The notes: generated by a model from the sequence alone, not told the origin. Counted from the stretch's first letter, positions 25,440-35,855 are shown. The stretch: DNA of 64,000 nucleotides from Phenylobacterium zucineum HLK1 (GCF_000017265.1 NC_011144.1:1466001-1530000); one strand, 5' to 3'. Numbers and translations are program-made.

Positions 25440-27764
25440 TCAACGCCCGCGGCGTGTCGTCCGACCCTTGGCCTTCGGCGCGCGGCCCGCGCCGCCGCCG
25501 CGAGGCTTGCCGCCGCCGGGCCGCCGGTCGCCGCGCGCCCGCACGCCCAGCCTGGGCCGCGGCGCCGAGCGGTCGGGCGGGGCCGGTTCGCTCAGCATCT
25601 CGAACAGCAGTCCGCCCGTGATGGGCGTGGCCTCGCGCAGGCGCACCTGCACGCTCATGCCCAGCGGCCAGCGCGCGCCGGTCCGCTCCCCCACCAGCGC
25701 ATGGGCCCGGTCGTCGTGGACGAAGTACTCCCCGCCCAGGCTGGAGACCGGCACGAGGCCGTCGGCGCCGGTCTCGGCCAACCGCACGAACAGGCCGAAG
25801 CGGGTGACGCCGGTGATCTTGCCCGCGAACTCCGCGCCGATGCGGTCCGAGAGGAAGGCGGCGATGTAGCGGTCGGTCGCGTCGCGCTCGGCGGCCATCG
25901 CCCGGCGTTCGGCGAAGGTGATCTGCTCGGCCGTGCCCTTCATCTGAGCGATGTCGCGCTCGGAAAGGCCGTCCTTGCCGAGACCGAGGGAGGCGATCAG
26001 CGCCCGGTGCACGATCAGGTCGGCGTAGCGGCGGATCGGCGAGGTGAAGTGGGCGTACTTGGCCAGGTTCAGGCCGTAATGGCCGATGTTCTCGGTGCTG
26101 TAGTGCGCCTGCATCTGGGTGCGCAGGACAACCTCGTTGACGATCTCCGCGTGCGGGGTGTCCCGCGTCTCGTCCAGCAGGCGGTTGAAGCGCTCGGTGC
26201 GCGGCGCCTCGCCCTTGGTCCAGGGCAGGCCCAGCGTCGCCAGGAAGTCGACGAGGTTGAAGATCTTCTCCTGGCTGGGCGCATCGTGCACCCGGTAGAT
26301 CAGCGGCGTCTTCTTCTGCTCCAGGGTCTCGGCGGCGCAGACGTTCGCCTGGATCATGAACTCCTCGATCAGCCGATGCGCCTCGAGCGCCTCGCGCGGC
26401 AGGATCGAGGAGACCCGGCCCATCTCGTCGATGTGGATCTTGCGCTCCAGGCTCTCGATGGCCAGCGGCGAGCGGGCGTCGCGGCCCTTTTTCAGGCAGG
26501 CGTAGGCCGCCCACAGCGGCCTGATCACCGGCTCCAGCAGCGGCCCGGTCTTGTCGTCGAGCTTGCCGTCGATCGCCGCCTGGGCCTGTTCGTAGGCGAG
26601 CTTGGCGGCCGAGCGCATCAGGCCGCGCACGAAGCGGTGCGAGCGCTTGCGGCCGTCGGCGCCGAACACCATCCGCACGGCGAGGCAGGCGCGGTTCTCG
26701 CCTTCGCGCAAGGAGCACAGGCCGTTGGACAGCCGCTCGGGCAGCATCGGTTCGACCCGGTCGGGGAAGTAGACGCTATTGCCCTTCTCGCGGGCCTCCT
26801 TGTCCAGCGCCGAGCCCGGCCGGACGTAGGCGGCCACGTCGGCGATGGCGACCCAGACCACCCACCCGCCGGGGTTCTTCGGATCGTCGTCCGCATGGGC
26901 GTAGACCGCGTCGTCGTGGTCGCGGGCGTCGGCCGGGTCGATGGTGATCAGCGGGACCTCGCGCAGGTCCTCACGGCCCTCCAGCGTCGGCGGCTCGGCG
27001 GCCTCGGCCTCGGCTTCGGCGGCCTGGGAGAAGCCGGTCGGGATGCCGTGGGCGTGGATCGCGATCAGCGAGGCGGCGCGCGGCTCGTCCTCGCGCCCCA
27101 CCACCTCCAGCACCTTGCCGCGCTTGGGGCCGTAGCGGCCGATGGAGCCTTCCACCTGGGCGACGACCAGGTCGCCGTCCCGAAGCTCGCCGGCGTCGGG
27201 GAGCACCAGGCTGTCCTTGGAGCGGCGGTCGACCGGCTCGAGCCGCACTTCCCGCCGCACCTTGCGCACGACCCCCAGGATGCGATGCGCGCTCTGGCCC
27301 AGGCGCTTGATCAGCCGGGCCTCGAACTCGCCGTTCTCCAGGCGCACGAACCGCACCAGCAGCCGGTCGCCCAGGCCGGGCGCCGGGCCGGCCACGTCGC
27401 CGCCGGGCGCCAGCGGCGTGAGCGGGGCGTCCTCGCCCTTGGTCAGCTTGACCAGCAGGTCGCCGTCCGGATCGCGCTCGACCACGTCCACCACGCCGAC
27501 CTCGGGCAGGGCGCCCGTCTCGGCGAAGCCGCGCCGGCTGCGGCGGGCCAACGTCCCGTCGTCCTGCATATCGTTCAGCATCATCCGCAACGCGCGACGG
27601 TCGGCGCCCTTGAGGCCGAAGGCGCGGGCGATGGCGGCCTTGTCGGTCTCGCCGCTCTCGCGGATGAACCTCAGCAGCGTCTCGCGGTCCGGCAGGCCCT
27701 GAGGGGCTTTCAGGGCCGCCTTCTGGGGCGTTCGGGCGGATTTCGGCTTGTGCGGTCGGGCCAT
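25440..27764 (-). CDS. rnr: Ribonuclease R
   Basis: A 774-residue 3'-5' exoribonuclease degrading structured RNA. Domains in order: a winged-helix-like N-terminus (about 25-80), cold-shock domains (85-230), the RNB catalytic domain with the metal-binding Asp cluster ITIDPADARDHDDAVYA (near residue 270) and HFTSPIRRYADL (near residue 570), an S1 domain (about 635-720), and a basic Gly/Arg-rich tail. I chose the ATG at 27764 (MARPHKPKSA) over one 15 bp upstream because of the basic N-terminus typical of the family; either is possible. Confidence 0.95.
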   Translation of the reverse strand: MARPHKPKSARTPQKAALKAPQGLPDRETLLRFIRESGETDKAAIARAFGLKGADRRALRMMLNDMQDDGTLARRSRRGFAETGALPEVGVVDVVERDPDGDLLVKLTKGEDAPLTPLAPGGDVAGPAPGLGDRLLVRFVRLENGEFEARLIKRLGQSAHRILGVVRKVRREVRLEPVDRRSKDSLVLPDAGELRDGDLVVAQVEGSIGRYGPKRGKVLEVVGREDEPRAASLIAIHAHGIPTGFSQAAEAEAEAAEPPTLEGREDLREVPLITIDPADARDHDDAVYAHADDDPKNPGGWVVWVAIADVAAYVRPGSALDKEAREKGNSVYFPDRVEPMLPERLSNGLCSLREGENRACLAVRMVFGADGRKRSHRFVRGLMRSAAKLAYEQAQAAIDGKLDDKTGPLLEPVIRPLWAAYACLKKGRDARSPLAIESLERKIHIDEMGRVSSILPREALEAHRLIEEFMIQANVCAAETLEQKKTPLIYRVHDAPSQEKIFNLVDFLATLGLPWTKGEAPRTERFNRLLDETRDTPHAEIVNEVVLRTQMQAHYSTENIGHYGLNLAKYAHFTSPIRRYADLIVHRALIASLGLGKDGLSERDIAQMKGTAEQITFAERRAMAAERDATDRYIAAFLSDRIGAEFAGKITGVTRFGLFVRLAETGADGLVPVSSLGGEYFVHDDRAHALVGERTGARWPLGMSVQVRLREATPITGGLLFEMLSEPAPPDRSAPRPRLGVRARGDRRPGGGKPRGGGAGRAPKAKGRTTRRGR

Positions 27765-27813
27765 GGCGCTGCTTAGCACAACGTCGCCGCCCCGACGCGG
27801 CTCCCGCGAGCGG

Positions 27814-28398
27814 TCAGAGGAAGGCGAGCGCCGCCGCCGCCAGGATCCCGGCAGCCATGGCGAGGTTCATCGCCCGCTCGGCGCGGCTCGAGAGCTTCAG
27901 GCCGCCCAGGGCCGCTCCGGCCGCGAGCCACGCCAGGTCCACCACGATCATCACGGCCACCAGGATCGCCCACTTGGCCGCGCCGTCGCCCACGCTGCCG
28001 CGCGGCAGGATGGCGAAGGAGGCGATCAGCGAGGCGAACGCCAGGTAGGCCTTGGGATTGGCGATCCCCAGCAGGAACCCTTGGCCCAGCGAACTGGCCG
28101 TGGAGACCTCGACGCCGCCCAACGGCGCCGATCCGATCTTCCAGGCGAGCCAGACGAGATAGGCCAGGGCGATGAGCATCAGCGCCCGTTCGACGGCCGG
28201 GATCGCCGTGAACACCGAGACGAGGCCGGCGGTGCTCAGACCCGCAGCCAGGGCGAGCCCCAGCTGCAGGGCGATGAAGAACGGCAGGCTGGCGCGGAAG
28301 CCCTGCGCACGGCCGACGGCGAGGAGCGCGGCGATCGCCGGGCCGGGAGACCCCAGCAGGGCGACAGCCGCCAAGGTGAATGGCAGCGCATCCGACAT
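27814..28398 (-). CDS. LysE family amino-acid/metabolite exporter
   Basis: A 194-residue inner-membrane protein with about six predicted helices. The LysE/RhtB signature GSPGPAIAALLAVGRAQGFR occurs near residues 16-35 and IANPKAYLAF near residue 110. Members export amino acids such as lysine, homoserine, threonine or methionine. The substrate here is unknown, but a strong palindrome 20 bp before the ATG suggests specific regulation. It lies between topA and rnr, all on the minus strand. Confidence 0.88.
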   Translation of the reverse strand: MSDALPFTLAAVALLGSPGPAIAALLAVGRAQGFRASLPFFIALQLGLALAAGLSTAGLVSVFTAIPAVERALMLIALAYLVWLAWKIGSAPLGGVEVSTASSLGQGFLLGIANPKAYLAFASLIASFAILPRGSVGDGAAKWAILVAVMIVVDLAWLAAGAALGGLKLSSRAERAMNLAMAAGILAAAALAFL

Positions 28399-28417
28399 GC
28401 GCTCCCTATAGCTCAGC

Positions 28418-28447
28418 CATATAAAGACATAAAGATATCTTTATATG
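28418..28447. promoter_or_regulatory. Palindromic operator before the LysE-family gene
   Basis: CATATAAAG (28418-28426) and CTTTATATG (28439-28447) are a perfect 9-bp inverted repeat. Nested in it, ATAAAGATATCTTTAT (28429-28444) is a perfect 16-bp palindrome. It lies 20-49 bp before the start codon, just after topA. Such AT-rich palindromes are typical of ArsR-type winged-helix regulators; from memory it resembles sites of the SahR methionine-cycle regulator, which I cannot verify. Confidence 0.6.
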
Positions 28448-28463
28448 AGATGCCGGACGTAGC

Positions 28464-31100
28464 TCAGAACGGCGACTCGTCGTCGTCGATATCGCCAGCC
28501 GGCGTCGCCTTGGCGGGCGTCTTCGCAGCCGCCTTCTTCGCCGGAGCTTTCTTCGCCGGCGCCTTCTTGGCCTTCGGCTCCGCCTTGGCCTTGCGGGCGG
28601 GCTTCTTCTTGCCGCCGCCCTTGGCCTCGCGCTCGGCCAGCAGCTTCACCGCCTCGTCCAGGGTCAGCGCCTTGGGATCGGCGCCCTTCGGGATCGTGGC
28701 GTTGGTGGAGCCATGCTTCACATACGGGCCGTAGCGGCCGGCCAGCACGCGCACCGGCTGTCCGTCGGCGGGGTGGGCGCCCAGGTCCTTCAGCGCCTCG
28801 GCCTCGCCGCCGCGCTTGCCGCCGGCGCGCTTGGTGGCGATCAGGTCGACGGCGCGGTTGAGGCCCACCTCGAACACCTCGTCCACGCTGGGCAGGTTCG
28901 CGTAGGTGCCGTTGTGCTGGACGAAGGGGCCGTACCGGCCGATGCCGGCCAGGATCGGCTTGCCGTCCTCCGGGTGCGGGCCGATCTCGCGCGGCAGGCG
29001 CAGCAGGCGAAGCGCCTTTTCCAGGTCCATGTCGGCCACGCTCCAGCCCTTAGGCAGGCTGGACCGCTTGGGCTTCTCGCCCTCGCCGAGCTGCACGTAG
29101 GGGCCGAAGCGGCCGGCCTTCAGCCAGACGGTCTCGCCCGTCTGGGGATCGGTCCCCAGGTCGCGGTCGCCGCTGGCCTCGGCGCCCTCGGCGTCCGGCG
29201 GGCCGAAGGGGCGGGTGAAGCGGCACTCGGGATAGTTCGAGCAGCCGATGAAGGCGCCGGTCCGGCTGGGCTTCAGGCTGAGCCGGCCGCTGCCGCAGCG
29301 CGGGCAGACGCGGGGGTCCGAACCGTCGGCCATTGGCGGGAACAGCGTCGAGGCCAGGCTCTCGTCGAGGGCGTCGATGACCTCGCGGGTGCCGATCTGG
29401 CCCAACTCGCCGACCTTGGCGTTGAAATCGGCCCAGAAGTTCTTGAGCAGCACCTTCCAGTCGAGGTCGCCGGCCGACACCTGGTCCAGCTGGTCCTCGA
29501 GGTCCGCCGTGAAGTCGTACTCGACGTACTTGCCGAAGAACTCCTCGAGGAAGATCGTGACGATCCGGCCCTGGTCCTCGGGCACGAACCGCTGCTTCTC
29601 CATCCGCACGTAGGACCGGTCGCGCAGACGCTCCAGGATCGAGGCGTAGGTGGAGGGCCGGCCGATGCCCAGCTCCTCCATCTTCTTCACCAGGCTGGCT
29701 TCCGAGTAGCGCGGCGGCGGCTCGGTGAAGTGCTGGTCGGCCTTCGCCTGGCGGACGGTCGCCTGGGCGCCCTCCGCCACCTGCGGCAGGCGCCCGCCTT
29801 CTTCATCCTCAGGATCGTCGCGGCCCTCTTCGTAGACGGCGAGGTAGCCGGGGAACGTCACCACCTGGCCGGTGGCGCGCAGGCCGGTGCGGCCGTCGGC
29901 GCTCTCCAAGTCGATGGTGGTGCGCTCGATGCGGGCGGACTCCATCTGCGAGGCGATCATCCGCTTCCAGATCAGCTCGTAGAGCCGGCCGAGGTCGCCC
30001 TCCAGGCGCAGCTTGCCGGGATTGCGGCCGAGGCTGGTCGGGCGGATCGCCTCGTGGGCCTCCTGCGCGTTCTTGGCCTTGGTGGAGTAGAAGCGCGGCT
30101 TCTCGGGGACGTAGTCCTTGCCGTAGAGCCCGCCGATCACGGCGCGCGCCTCGTCCAGCGCCTCGGGCGCGGTCTGCACGCCGTCGGTCCGCATGTAGGT
30201 GATGAGGCCGACCGTCTCGCCCCCGATGTCGACGCCTTCGTACAGCTTCTGGGCGGCCTGCATGGTCCGCTGGGCCGAGAAGCCGAGCTTGCGGGCGGCC
30301 TCCTGCTGCAGGGTCGAGGTGGTGAACGGGGGCGGGGGCGAGCGCCGGCCGGGCTTGCGCTCGACGGCGGCGACCTTGAACGTCGCGGCCTTGACGGCGT
30401 CGCGGGCGGCGAAGGCGCTGGCCTCGTTGCCGAGGTCGAACTTCGAGAGCCGCTTGCCCTCGTGCTTCACCAGCCGGGCGGTGAAGGGATCGCCGCCGGC
30501 GGCCACCTCGGCTTCGACGGTCCAGTATTCCTGCGTCCTGAACCGCTCGATCTCGAGCTCGCGGTCGACGATCAGCCGCAGGGCGACCGACTGCACCCGG
30601 CCGGCCGACTTGGCGCCCGGCAGCTTGCGCCACAGCACCGGCGAGAGCGTGAAGCCCACCAGGTAGTCGAGGGCGCGGCGGGCCAGGTAGGCCTCCACCA
30701 GCTCCATGTCGAGCTCGCGCGGGTTGGCCATGGCCTCGGTGACGGCCGACTTGGTGATGGCGTTGAACACCACGCGCTGGACCTTGGCGTCCTTCAGCGC
30801 GCGCTTCTTCTGCAGCACCTCCAGCACGTGCCAGCTGATGGCCTCGCCCTCGCGGTCGGGGTCGGTGGCCAGGATCACGCGGTCGGCGCCCTTGGCGGCC
30901 TCGGCGATCTCGGACAGGCGCTTGGCGGCCTTGGCGTCCACGTCCCAGGACATGGCGAAGTCCTCGTCGGGGCGCACCGAACCGTCCTTCGCGGGCAGGT
31001 CGCGGACGTGGCCGTAGGAGGCGAGCACCTTGTAGTCCGAGCCCAGGTACTTGTTGATGGTCTTGGCCTTGGCCGGGCTCTCGACGATGACGACGTTCAT
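28464..31100 (-). CDS. topA: DNA topoisomerase I
   Basis: An 878-residue type IA topoisomerase relaxing negative supercoils. The Toprim domain starts VVIVESPAKAKTINKYLG and has the acidic ATDPDREGEAISWH near residue 80. The active-site Tyr is in GLITYMRTDG (about residue 302). One four-Cys zinc finger (CPRC ... CSNYPEC near residue 600) is followed by repeated Topo_C_Rpt modules (FGPYVQ, YGPFVQ, YGPYVK) and a Lys/Ala/Pro-rich tail that binds DNA. Full length for alphaproteobacteria. Confidence 0.97.
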   Translation of the reverse strand: MNVVIVESPAKAKTINKYLGSDYKVLASYGHVRDLPAKDGSVRPDEDFAMSWDVDAKAAKRLSEIAEAAKGADRVILATDPDREGEAISWHVLEVLQKKRALKDAKVQRVVFNAITKSAVTEAMANPRELDMELVEAYLARRALDYLVGFTLSPVLWRKLPGAKSAGRVQSVALRLIVDRELEIERFRTQEYWTVEAEVAAGGDPFTARLVKHEGKRLSKFDLGNEASAFAARDAVKAATFKVAAVERKPGRRSPPPPFTTSTLQQEAARKLGFSAQRTMQAAQKLYEGVDIGGETVGLITYMRTDGVQTAPEALDEARAVIGGLYGKDYVPEKPRFYSTKAKNAQEAHEAIRPTSLGRNPGKLRLEGDLGRLYELIWKRMIASQMESARIERTTIDLESADGRTGLRATGQVVTFPGYLAVYEEGRDDPEDEEGGRLPQVAEGAQATVRQAKADQHFTEPPPRYSEASLVKKMEELGIGRPSTYASILERLRDRSYVRMEKQRFVPEDQGRIVTIFLEEFFGKYVEYDFTADLEDQLDQVSAGDLDWKVLLKNFWADFNAKVGELGQIGTREVIDALDESLASTLFPPMADGSDPRVCPRCGSGRLSLKPSRTGAFIGCSNYPECRFTRPFGPPDAEGAEASGDRDLGTDPQTGETVWLKAGRFGPYVQLGEGEKPKRSSLPKGWSVADMDLEKALRLLRLPREIGPHPEDGKPILAGIGRYGPFVQHNGTYANLPSVDEVFEVGLNRAVDLIATKRAGGKRGGEAEALKDLGAHPADGQPVRVLAGRYGPYVKHGSTNATIPKGADPKALTLDEAVKLLAEREAKGGGKKKPARKAKAEPKAKKAPAKKAPAKKAAAKTPAKATPAGDIDDDESPF

Positions 31101-31185
31101 TTGTTCTGGGTCTGATCCGAAAAGAGCGCGGAAGGTGGGGGTGCCCGCTAGGCGCTGTCAACGGGCGCGAGGCCGCGGCTCCGCC

Positions 31186-31203
31186 GAGCCCCTTAAGGGG
31201 CTC
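31186..31203 (-). terminator. Small hairpin at the dprA stop
   Basis: GAGCCCC-TTAA-GGGGCTC is a perfect 7-bp stem with a 4-base loop; it overlaps the dprA stop codon. There is no T-run, so termination is possible but weakly supported. Confidence 0.35.
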
Positions 31204-32290
31204 ATCCGCTGACCATGCCGCCGGGCAGCAGGTCGGCGCGGCCGGCGAGCGACAGCTCCACCAGGGCGGCGAACACCGCCGGGGCCGGGGCGCCGGTTGC
31301 GCGCACGAGTTCGTCGCGGCTGACGGGGGTGGGGGAGAGCAGGGCCGCGACCCGCTCGCGCAGGGCGTCGTCCGGCTCCACCGGCGGGGCGCCGGCGAAC
31401 CTCGGCCGCTCCGGCTCGCGGAAGCCCGAGAGCCCCTCCAGCGCCCGCAGCACGTCGTCCACGCCCTCGCACAGCCCCGCGCCCTGGCGGATCAGGTCGT
31501 TGGTCCCCTTCGCCCGCGGATCCAGGGGCGAGCCGGGCACGGCCAGGACCTCGCGGCCCTGCTCGGCGGCCAGCCGGGCGGTGATCAGCGAGCCCGAGCG
31601 CATCTCGGCCTCGACCACCACCACTGCGCGGGAGAGGCCGGCGATGATCCGGTTGCGGCGGGGGAAGTCGCGGGCCACGGCGGTGCGGCCGGGCTCGCTT
31701 TCCGAGACCACGCAGCCGGCCTCCACGAGGCGCTCGTACAGCGGCCGGTGCTCGGGCGGATAGACGTCGTCGATCCCGCCGCCGAGGACCGCCACCGTTC
31801 CGGTGGGCAGGGCGCCTTCGTGCGCGGCGGCGTCGATGCCGCGCGCCATGCCCGAGACGACCACGTGGCCGGCGCCCCCGAGGTCGGCGGCGAGGCCGCG
31901 GGCGAAGCGCTGGCCGGCGGCCGAGGCGACCCGGGCGCCGACGACCGCCACGCACGGCCGGTCCAGCAGCTCGGCCCTGCCGCGCGTCCAGATCAGCGGC
32001 GGGGGCGGGTCGAGGGCGGCGAGCGCCTGGGGGAAGTCGGGCTCGCACGACGCGATCAGCCGCGCCTCCAGCGCCGCGCCGGCGGCGAGCTCGTCCTCGG
32101 CCTGGGCCTCGGTGGGGATGCGGATGTGGCTGCGTCCGCCCCGGCGGGCGAGGTCGGGCAGGGCGGCCAGCGCCAGGGCCGGCTCGCCGAACCGCTGGAT
32201 CAGCTGGTCGAAGGTGACCGGCCCCACGTTCTCGGTGCGGGCCAGCCGCAGCCAGTCGCGGCGCTGGGCGTCGGTGAGCTTTAGGATCAA
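31202..32290 (-). CDS. dprA: DprA, DNA-processing protein
   Basis: A 362-residue protein that loads RecA on incoming single-stranded DNA during natural transformation. A SAM-like N-terminal part (about 1-80, [18 protein letters not shown]) is followed by the Rossmann-like DprA core: VAVVGAR near residue 120, [43 protein letters not shown] and [23 protein letters not shown] near residue 245. A winged-helix C-terminus ends the protein. The only start giving a family-length N-terminus is a TTG at 32290 that overlaps the plsY stop as TTGA, so plsY and dprA are translationally coupled. Confidence 0.93.
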   Translation of the reverse strand: MILKLTDAQRRDWLRLARTENVGPVTFDQLIQRFGEPALALAALPDLARRGGRSHIRIPTEAQAEDELAAGAALEARLIASCEPDFPQALAALDPPPPLIWTRGRAELLDRPCVAVVGARVASAAGQRFARGLAADLGGAGHVVVSGMARGIDAAAHEGALPTGTVAVLGGGIDDVYPPEHRPLYERLVEAGCVVSESEPGRTAVARDFPRRNRIIAGLSRAVVVVEAEMRSGSLITARLAAEQGREVLAVPGSPLDPRAKGTNDLIRQGAGLCEGVDDVLRALEGLSGFREPERPRFAGAPPVEPDDALRERVAALLSPTPVSRDELVRATGAPAPAVFAALVELSLAGRADLLPGGMVSG

Positions 32291-32928
32291 GCGTCCGCCT
32301 TCTTGCCGCCGCCGATGCGCGGCTCCTCGCCCTTCAGCAGGCGGCGGATGTTGGGCGCATGGCGGACGTAGATCAGGATGGCCATGAAGAGGGCCATCAG
32401 GGCGATGGGTTCGGGCCGTCCGACCAGGAAGACGAAGGCCGGCGCCAGGGCCGCGGCGACCAGCGCCGCCAGCGACGAGATCCGGAACAGGAAGGCGACG
32501 ACCAGCCAGGTCGCGCCGGCCAGGACGCCCACCGGCCAGGCCGCGGCCAGCAGGGTGCCGAAGAACGTCGCCACGCCCTTGCCGCCCTTGAAGCCCAGCC
32601 ACACGGGGAACAGGTGGCCGAGGAAGGCCGAGGCGCCGGCCAGCGCGGTGGCGGCCGCCTGCACGTCGGCGGACGCGGCGCGGGTCGCCAGCCAGGCCAG
32701 AAGCACCGCCACGGCGCCCTTGCCGCCGTCGCCGAGCAGGGTGATCAGCGCCAGGTCCTTGCGGCCCGTGCGCAGGACATTGGTCGCCCCGATGTTGCCC
32801 GAGCCGATGGAGCGGACGTCGCCGGCGCCGCCCAGCTTGGTGGCGATGACCCCGAACGGGATGGATCCCAGCAGGTAGCCGCCGATCACGGCGGCCGCGG
32901 CAAGGACAGGATTCATAGACTCGAACAT
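32287..32928 (-). CDS. plsY: Glycerol-3-phosphate acyltransferase PlsY
   Basis: A 213-residue inner-membrane acyltransferase that uses acyl-phosphate to acylate glycerol-3-phosphate, starting phospholipid synthesis. Three conserved cytoplasmic motifs are visible: GSIPFG followed by [31 protein letters not shown] (near residue 115) and an Arg-Glu-rich [15 protein letters not shown]-terminus. At least five membrane helices are predicted. I chose the ATG at 32928 because GGGGAG lies 6 bp before it; an ATG 12 bp further in has none. Confidence 0.95.
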   Translation of the reverse strand: MFESMNPVLAAAAVIGGYLLGSIPFGVIATKLGGAGDVRSIGSGNIGATNVLRTGRKDLALITLLGDGGKGAVAVLLAWLATRAASADVQAAATALAGASAFLGHLFPVWLGFKGGKGVATFFGTLLAAAWPVGVLAGATWLVVAFLFRISSLAALVAAALAPAFVFLVGRPEPIALMALFMAILIYVRHAPNIRRLLKGEEPRIGGGKKADA

Positions 32929-33067
32929 CGGCGCTCCCCCCAGGGCCTCCCAGTGCAGGACGCGAGTCCTAGCGGCCAGGCGCGCGAAGTCTAGAACGGC
33001 AAGCGCCGCCATGGAAACAAAAAGAGAACGTGGCCGGACGTGATCTGCGAGAGCCCGGAGATGACGA

Positions 33068-34363
33068 TCAGAGGACCGAGTACACCGTCCGGCCGTCCAC
33101 CACGGTGCGCAGCACCTTTCCCTGCAGGCGGCGGCCGTCGAAGGGCGAGTTCTTGGATTTCGAGGTCAGCTTGTCGGCGTCGATCACCACGGGGGCGTCG
33201 GGATCGACCAGCACGAGGTCGGCCGGGGCGCCCTTGGCGATGCGGCCGCCGGGCAGGCCCAAAAGCTCGGCCGGGGCGCTGGTGACGGTGCGGACCAGGT
33301 CGATCAGCGGGATGCGGCCCTCGTGGTGGAAGGCGAGCAGGGCGGGCAGCAGGGTCTCGAGCCCCACCGCGCCGGGGGCGGCCTCGTCGTAGGGCAGGCG
33401 CTTGTCCTCGGCGGGCGCCGGGGCGTGGGCCGAGACGATCACCTTGATGAGGCCGGAGGCGACGGCCTCGATCACCGCCTGGCGGTCGTCCTCGCTGCGC
33501 AGCGGCGGGTCCAGCTTGCAGAAGGTGCGGTAGTCGCCGATGTCCAGCTCGTTGAAGGACAGATGGTTGATCGAGGTGGTGGCGGTGGCGTTGACGCCGC
33601 GCTTCACCGCCCGCTCGAAACTCTCCAGCGCGGCGGCGGTGGTGAGCTGGTCGACGATCAGCTTGGCGCCCGTCACCTCGGCGAGGGCCAGGTCGCGCTC
33701 CAGCATGATCTTCTCGGCGATGGCCGGCACGTTCGGCAGGCCCATCCTCGCGGCGAACTCGCCCGAGGTGGCGGCGGCCCCTGCCGACAGCCAGGGGTCG
33801 GCCGGGCGGTGGGCCACCGGCGTGTCGAACGCCTTGGCGTAGCTCAGCACCCGCTGAAAGACCTTGGAATTTACGATCGGCCGGTCGGCGTCGGTCACAT
33901 AGAGGCAGCCGGCCTCGTGCATCAGGCCGATTTCGGCCATCCGCTCGCCCATCGCGCCCTTGGTGGCGGCGCCGGCGGGATAGACGTTGACCAGCTCGAT
34001 GTCGCGGGCCCGGCGCAGGATGAAGTCCACAACCGAGGGCTCGTCCACCACCGGCGAGGTGTCGGGCTGGACGACAATGGTGGTGACGCCGCCCGCCGCC
34101 GCCGCGCGGCCCGCCGACTTCAGGGTCTCCTTGGTCTCGAAGCCCGGCTCGCCGGTCTTCACCCGTATGTCGATCAGGCCCGGGATCAGCAGCTTGCCGC
34201 CCCCGTCGATCACCTCGATGTCCTTCGAAAGCGCGCCCAGGTCGCCGCCCGGCACCACGTCGGCGATCACGCCCTCGGTGACGATCACCGCGCCCGGACC
34301 GTCGAACCCCGACGCCGGGTCCAGCAGGCGCACGTTGGCGAAGGCGAGGGGGCGGGCGCTCAT
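33068..34363 (-). CDS. pyrC: Non-catalytic dihydroorotase homolog (PyrC' type)
   Basis: A 431-residue amidohydrolase-fold protein of the dihydroorotase family paired with pyrB. The zinc-binding HxH of active enzymes is replaced: [13 protein letters not shown] has Arg and Lys in those positions. The final catalytic Asp (normally in the SDHxP or TDHAP motif) is Ala in IVSAHAPAP, and the usual HxSt metal ligand is also missing (DQLTTA). Such PyrC' proteins in Pseudomonas are inactive and hold the ATCase complex together. Here the same structural role for PyrB is likely, and a separate active dihydroorotase must exist elsewhere. Its ATG overlaps the pyrB stop (ATGA). Confidence 0.9.
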   Translation of the reverse strand: MSARPLAFANVRLLDPASGFDGPGAVIVTEGVIADVVPGGDLGALSKDIEVIDGGGKLLIPGLIDIRVKTGEPGFETKETLKSAGRAAAAGGVTTIVVQPDTSPVVDEPSVVDFILRRARDIELVNVYPAGAATKGAMGERMAEIGLMHEAGCLYVTDADRPIVNSKVFQRVLSYAKAFDTPVAHRPADPWLSAGAAATSGEFAARMGLPNVPAIAEKIMLERDLALAEVTGAKLIVDQLTTAAALESFERAVKRGVNATATTSINHLSFNELDIGDYRTFCKLDPPLRSEDDRQAVIEAVASGLIKVIVSAHAPAPAEDKRLPYDEAAPGAVGLETLLPALLAFHHEGRIPLIDLVRTVTSAPAELLGLPGGRIAKGAPADLVLVDPDAPVVIDADKLTSKSKNSPFDGRRLQGKVLRTVVDGRTVYSVL

Positions 34364-35340
34364 CGTTCGTTGTCCAGCCGCGCCGCCAGCGAGGTGAGGA
34401 CCGCCATGCGCGCGGCGACGCCCATCTCGACCTGGTCCTGGATCAGGCTGACCGCCAGGTCGTCGGCGACGTCGGAATCGATCTCCACCCCGCGGTTCAT
34501 CGGACCCGGGTGCATGACGCGCACGCCCGGCGCGGCGTGGGCCAGCTTCTCGCGGTCGAGGCCGAAGAAGCGGAAATATTCCCGCTGCGACGGCGCCATG
34601 ACGCCGTCCATGCGCTCGAGCTGCAGGCGCAGCATCATCACGACGTCGCAGCCGGCGATGCCCTTGCGCATGTCGTGGAAGACCTCGACGTTCCAGCGGT
34701 CGGCGGCGGCCGGGATCAGGGTCGGCGGCCCGACCAGCCGCACGTGGGCGCCCAGCATCTGCAGCAGGGCGATGTTCGAGCGGGCGACGCGGCTGTGCAG
34801 GACGTCGCCGCAGATGGCGACCTTCAGGCCGGCGATGCGGCCGAAAGCGCGGCGCATGGACAGGGCGTCGAGCAGAGCCTGCGTGGGATGCTCGTGCTGG
34901 CCGTCGCCGGCGTTGATCACCGAACAGCCGACCTTCTGCGAGAGCAGGGACGCCGCGCCCGAGGACGAATGCCGGATCACCAGCAGGTCCGGCTGCATGG
35001 CGTTCAGCGTCACCGCCGTGTCGATCAGGGTCTCGCCCTTGGAGATCGACGACGAGCGCGGGCTCATGTTGACCACGTCGGCGCCGAGCCGCTTGCCGGC
35101 CAACTCGAACGAACTCTGGGTGCGGGTCGAGTTCTCGAAGAACAGGTTCATCAGCGTGCGACCCTTGAGCAGGTCGAGCTTCTTCGAGGTCTGGCGGTTC
35201 AGGCTGACGAAGCCGTCGGCGAGGTCGAGGAGGTTGGCCACCTCAACCTCGTTGAGGTCTGTCGCGGACAGGAAATGGCGCTTCGGGAAGGAAAAGGTCC
35301 GCTGCAGGACCTCGTTCAGACCGGTGGGCGCGCCGCTCAT
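34360..35340 (-). CDS. pyrB: Aspartate carbamoyltransferase catalytic subunit
   Basis: A 326-residue enzyme making carbamoyl-aspartate from carbamoyl-phosphate and aspartate, the first committed pyrimidine step. The carbamoyl-phosphate site [12 protein letters not shown] is near residue 68, HPTQALLDA near residue 147 and the aspartate-binding [12 protein letters not shown] near residue 285. No pyrI is present; the downstream PyrC' homolog is the expected partner. The start at 35340 gives the usual class length. Confidence 0.96.
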   Translation of the reverse strand: MSGAPTGLNEVLQRTFSFPKRHFLSATDLNEVEVANLLDLADGFVSLNRQTSKKLDLLKGRTLMNLFFENSTRTQSSFELAGKRLGADVVNMSPRSSSISKGETLIDTAVTLNAMQPDLLVIRHSSSGAASLLSQKVGCSVINAGDGQHEHPTQALLDALSMRRAFGRIAGLKVAICGDVLHSRVARSNIALLQMLGAHVRLVGPPTLIPAAADRWNVEVFHDMRKGIAGCDVVMMLRLQLERMDGVMAPSQREYFRFFGLDREKLAHAAPGVRVMHPGPMNRGVEIDSDVADDLAVSLIQDQVEMGVAARMAVLTSLAARLDNER

Positions 35341-35384
35341 CGAGGGCCGGTCATAGGCCGCGCCGGTCGCCAAGCCAAGGGGCT

Positions 35385-35855
35385 CTAGAGGTTCCGCAGC
35401 CGGTCCAGGGCGCCCTGGAGGATCCAGGCGGCGGCCATCTTGTCCACCACGTCGGCCCGGCGGGCGCGGGTCATGTCGGCCTCGCCGACGAGCATGCGGT
35501 TGACCGCCATGGTCGACATCCGCTCGTCCCAGAAGGCGATGGGCAGGTCCTCCCGCAGCCGCAGCAGGTTGCGGGCGAAGGCGCGGTTGGACTGGCAGCG
35601 CGTCCCTTCGGTCCCGTCCATGTTCACCGGCAGGCCGATGACGATCCCCGAGGCGCGCCGGCTCTCCATCAGCTTGAAGAGCGCCTTGGCGTCGTCGGTG
35701 AACTTGGTCTTGCGGATCAACCCCAGGGGGCTGGCCACCATGCGCGTGGCGTCCGAGACGGCGACGCCGATGGTCTTCTCGCCCAGGTCCAGGCCCACCA
35801 GGGGCGTGTTCGGCGGCGCGATTGCGGGCAGATCGATAAGGTCGACGACGGCCAT
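35385..35855 (-). CDS. ruvX: RuvX/YqgF, putative pre-16S rRNA nuclease (Holliday junction resolvase family)
   Basis: A 156-residue RNase H-fold nuclease. The first catalytic Asp lies in [17 protein letters not shown] (near residue 20), the Glu in FWDERMST (near residue 110) and a last Asp in [13 protein letters not shown]. YqgF is needed for 16S rRNA 5' end maturation in E. coli. A GTG six bases upstream (35861) is an alternative start; neither has a strong Shine-Dalgarno. It is divergent from gatC across 69 bp and 44 bp upstream of pyrB. Confidence 0.92.
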   Translation of the reverse strand: MAVVDLIDLPAIAPPNTPLVGLDLGEKTIGVAVSDATRMVASPLGLIRKTKFTDDAKALFKLMESRRASGIVIGLPVNMDGTEGTRCQSNRAFARNLLRLREDLPIAFWDERMSTMAVNRMLVGEADMTRARRADVVDKMAAAWILQGALDRLRNL

